Source: Casuarina equisetifolia (taxonomy: Eukaryota; Streptophyta; Magnoliopsida; Fagales; Casuarinaceae). Taken from it: a stretch of 64,000 bases of DNA. The translations under genes and the position numbers were made by a program. The DNA lies in assembly GCA_028551475.1 (NCBI GenBank), contig CM052359.1, positions 10,293,583 through 10,357,582 on the forward strand, read 5' to 3'. Below the pieces are notes generated by a model. That model saw only the letters and a program-made list of their open reading frames with translations. It was not told the DNA's origin and made no database searches. Below, in pieces: positions 60,701 through 64,000 of this stretch (positions are counted from its first letter, which is position 1; each line of letters starts with the position of its first letter).

Positions 60701-62710
60701 ATTTAGATTTTCAGAACCAAAAAACACTTCTCTCTCAAAATAATTGCATGTAGTAAATATTCATTATTCTTCTGATGTGATAAATTGTTGCATTGCTTTG
60801 TATGTGTTTTACTTTTCTTTATTGTGACGGGCGACGCGGTGTTCATGTCTTCAATGAGAATTTGAAAGGATATAATGCGAGTATAATGAGCTAATGAAAA
60901 TAGTTTGTAAAAGTAATCAGGAATCTGTGGATCGGAGTTAATTCCATCTATGTTGTCAGGCTTATGTTAATAAAACTAGATTTATACGGGTCAAAAAAAA
61001 AAAACAAATCTGTAAATTTTGAGTGTAATTGTCAGCATTTAGAACATGGTTTGAACTGGATAGCTTAGGAAATTTTTGGGTCAGCTTCTATAAACAATGT
61101 CTTACCGCCTGCTTAACATGGGAAGATGATGTTAATGAGGGGAGGTCAGTGGAGGACGACGACCTAAAACCAGAATCAGCTCCTTCAAATCTAAGTAGAA
61201 TAAGTCTTTGGTGGTTTGCATGCGCTCCACTAGAAGAGCACCCGGTATGTTTGTAGGTTTCCTTCCAAATACAAGACTTTCACAGAGGAGATTGCTGTAA
61301 GTGTGCAAGTGAACAAAACATTCCTGGATTTAATTGAATCTGGAAAGCTTATTTAATCTAAGTTGAAATGTCTTATATTACTTGTAATTTGATATAGAAT
61401 CTTTGATATATTATGTGATCCATTCCTTATAAACTTGTTTTATTAAAAAAATAAATTTTTTAATATGATATCAGAATTTATAATTTAAATAAATTATATT
61501 TTGTTATATCTATGGTTGAAAAATATTTTTTCTCCCCTAATATTATTTGGGGAACTTTACTTCATGATTGCTGGAGGTGTTGAAATCTTCCTCATGGTTT
61601 ACAACTTATTATTAAATCCTTCAGTAAAACTCAATTTTAAAAAAGAAATGGACAATTTAATCGTCCTGAGATTGTTCAAGTTTAGTTCATGTACGTCTTG
61701 CCAACCCTAATACGGTTGCTATTTTGCTCATCAAAATCCAGTTCTTCTAATTTCCGGCAACCAAACCCGCATGGCTTGAACCTTTGGTTTCCCTCGTCGG
61801 TTTGTTCGTCTACCTTTCTTCAACAGTGCTCTTCATCCATGCGTACACGATTTACCAAGTTCTGAACATTTTAAGTGCTGTGATTTGCGAGAAATACCAA
61901 TGGTTTAGCAATCAAACTTGAAAGTTTCTCAGTTTTTCAAATGTTTGGTAGCGCCTATCTGTAGCTTCGTAATACTCAACTTTGCCCATCAAGGATTTGT
62001 GGAGCTCGAAACCTCAAAACCTGCTTTGGTTGGCATCTGAATTCAGAACCAGAACAACCTTTTGGTAGCCCTATCGATCTTCCGCAACACCTGTGCTCTC
62101 TCTCTGTTTTTGCTTTCCTCACTGACCTCATCTACATCAGCTATTCTTTTTGAAGCTTACTACAATAGCAGAAGTTACTAAAATGCGTTCCTATGACATA
62201 GTCTCCCACCAAATCCGGTAATCCAGGAGCAATGGAAAACAAAGCCATTCATGGATTTGGTTGGTTTGGTAGAGGCAGCTCCCAGTTAGAACCGTGACCA
62301 GGATAACATCCACACGGCAACTGCATATTGGCGAAGAAATGGGGTAGGACCATGCAGCCAATTAAATGCAGATAGGGCCATATCGGTTTTTCCATGGAAA
62401 AATCTCTTGCGTACAGTGGAGGATATTATCAGTGTGTGCTGGGTTATTATATATTGTAAGGTGGGGTTGGGTTGGGTGGTGGTGGTAGTAATCTATGCAT
62501 AGTTGCTCATAGCTTTGTATTAAATGAGCAAAAAGAAAGAAAGCAACTTGGAGCTTTGTCATCTCCTGCCTGCCCTCCTACCTCCCTTTATTTTTCTCTC
62601 TAATAAATTAGAGCCCTGATCCTGATCTTTTTGTTATCTTAGGTACTTCTCCAGCTAGATCCTGTAACAACCCTGTCGGTGTCTTTTATGATTTTCTGTA
62701 TGCTGCAGTA
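57757..62710. other. Long AT-rich intergenic region, no gene supported
   Basis: Nearly 5 kb without a convincing gene. Short open frames at 59682-59924, 60426-60623 and 61029-61256 have some protein-like wording but no domain, no paired splice sites and no partner exons. The part from about 61700 on becomes less AT-rich and is presumably the upstream region and leader of the WRKY gene. Confidence 0.45.
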
Positions 62711-62737
62711 GAAGAAGAAGAAGAAGAAGAAGAAGAA
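62711..62737 (+). repeat. (GAA)9 microsatellite in the WRKY leader
   Basis: Nine perfect GAA repeats end 19 nt before the WRKY start codon, so they lie in the 5' leader. GAA/CTT repeats are frequent in plant leaders. The run is likely variable in length between individuals. Confidence 0.9.
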
Positions 62738-62756
62738 GTGGAAGCAATAGGCAATC

Positions 62757-63941
62757 ATGGATCTTTCTCTCTTGTCAAAGGCGGAGCAAGACGTTTCTGA
62801 AGAACTCAAACCAGAAACTCAGGCCTCCAAGAAAAGGTGGGTTGGAGTAGCTTAAGAAAATGCGTTTGTACTCTTTTAAGCCACTTCAGTTTTGGAGAGA
62901 TATTTCCCATGGCTCTGCCTTTTAAAGGTTGTTCGTATGTGTGAATTATTTGACATTAACATCTTTTTTCTGCACTGTTGCAGGAAAGTGGCTCAGAAAA
63001 CTGTTGTTACGGTGAGGATTGGAGAAAATGTTGGGAAACTAAAGAATGAAGGGCCACCTTCTGATCTTTGGTCTTGGAGAAAGTACGGACAAAAACCCAT
63101 TAAAGGGTCTCCGTATCCAAGGTTTGAACTCCCTCGCTCATGGCATGGTCTATCTTTTCCTTCATGCTTTCATTATCTGGGAGGTCTCACTTTCATCTTC
63201 TTTCATCTAAAAACCTCTTGAATCATACTGCTTATAGTGGCAGATTGTTAAGGCTGAATTGGCTTTCCGTTTCCTTGTATCAGAAAATTTTTGCTGTTAT
63301 AGTGTTGATAATACTTTGTTCTTCATTTTCTTGCTCCTCGTCCGTAATTCTCAAAATTTCCGGTTACTTTCTGCAGGGGCTATTACAGGTGCAGCACGTC
63401 AAAGGGTTGTTCAGCCAAAAAACAGGTAGAGAGATGCAGAACAGATGCTTCAATGCTCATCATCACCTACACGTCTAGTCATAACCATCCGGATCCTGAT
63501 CCCTCCACCTCCAACCTGATCCAACAACCAAAAGAACCCCAAACCCATGCCATTGAAGATCTCCCAACCCAGACAGAACAGGAACAGCAAGAGGTAGCTA
63601 AAGAAGAAAAAGAAGATGAACCCACTGTGACCACCGCAGAGAAAGACGCTGGTGAAGATCATTTCCGCTACATAGAATCCCCAATAGGCGGTTCCCAGGA
63701 TATAATAGCTAACCAAGGAGAAGACCCCTTCACAGTGCACCCAGAAAAAACCCATGAAATGATGGGTCTTCTCTTGGATGAAGAGCCCCTCACTTATTCC
63801 CAACTCATGAATTTCTCCACACCCATCTCGGAAGAAAACGACTTCTTTGATGAGCTTGAAGAACTACCCACCCCTTCATCTTTCACAGGCTTCATGAGTA
63901 GCAAGTTTTCCGATGAAGGGATTCCTGTTGCCCCTGCTTGA
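62757..63941 (+). CDS. WRKY transcription factor, group IIe
   Basis: Three exons (62757-62836, 62984-63121, 63377-63941), GT-AG introns, 260 residues. The single WRKY domain has WRKYGQK at 58-64. Its zinc finger is C78-X5-C84-X23-H108-X-H110, the group II pattern. [20 protein letters not shown] and the [12 protein letters not shown] block mark subgroup IIe. The second intron interrupts the Arg codon of PYPR|GYY, the conserved position in this subgroup. A basic N-terminal patch (KKRK, 25-28) may serve nuclear import. The C-terminal half is acidic and Glu/Pro-rich, as in an activation domain. The factor binds W-boxes (TTGAC). Which Arabidopsis WRKY is the orthologue cannot be settled by eye. 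Stop TGA at 63939; the last 59 bases are 3' UTR. Confidence 0.93.
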
Positions 63942-64000
63942 TCCTAGCGTTCTTGGTGTTTGCAGCCTTAGAAAATGTATTTATTTATCCTGTATATGAT

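Overview
The window is nuclear DNA of a flowering plant, most likely a eudicot. It is AT-rich, its genes are split by GT-AG introns, and it carries plant-specific families: group S1 bZIP with a sucrose-control uORF, CP12, glutamyl endopeptidase, TBL/PMR5, SWINGER-type E(z), GRAS and WRKY IIe. Long intergenic stretches are filled with decayed Ty1/copia elements. I cannot name the species.

Layout. 1.8-5 kb: a bZIP53-like gene (+) with two uORFs, convergent with an intronless CP12 gene (-). 7.2-12.1 kb: a ten-exon chloroplast glutamyl endopeptidase gene (+). 13.4-25 kb: a repeat block holding two copia gag remnants (-), a rearranged array of three RNase H/LTR-like units, and a 5'-truncated copia remnant (+) with its 3' LTR. 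27-28.8 kb: a two-exon membrane-anchored beta-propeller protein (+). 30.6-32.7 kb: a five-exon TBL6-like O-acetyltransferase (+). 33.3-42.3 kb: an 18-exon SWINGER-type histone H3K27 methyltransferase (-). 44.2-45.9 kb: a single-exon GRAS regulator (-). 48.5-54.3 kb: a decayed GRAS paralogue split by a copia element that still has two LTRs, a PBS, a PPT and a 5-bp target-site duplication. 56.8-57.7 kb: an unassigned multi-pass membrane protein (-). 62.8-63.9 kb: a three-exon WRKY IIe gene (+).

The genes form no operon or cluster and share no pathway. They cover sugar and stress transcription (bZIP, WRKY, GRAS), Calvin-cycle redox control (CP12), stromal proteolysis (endopeptidase), wall polysaccharide acetylation (TBL) and Polycomb silencing (SWN). 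I found no convincing new multi-gene system. The points most worth checking are the sucrose-control uORF with its C-terminal extension, the GRAS pseudogene split by a copia element, and the inverted/tandem RNase H-LTR array.
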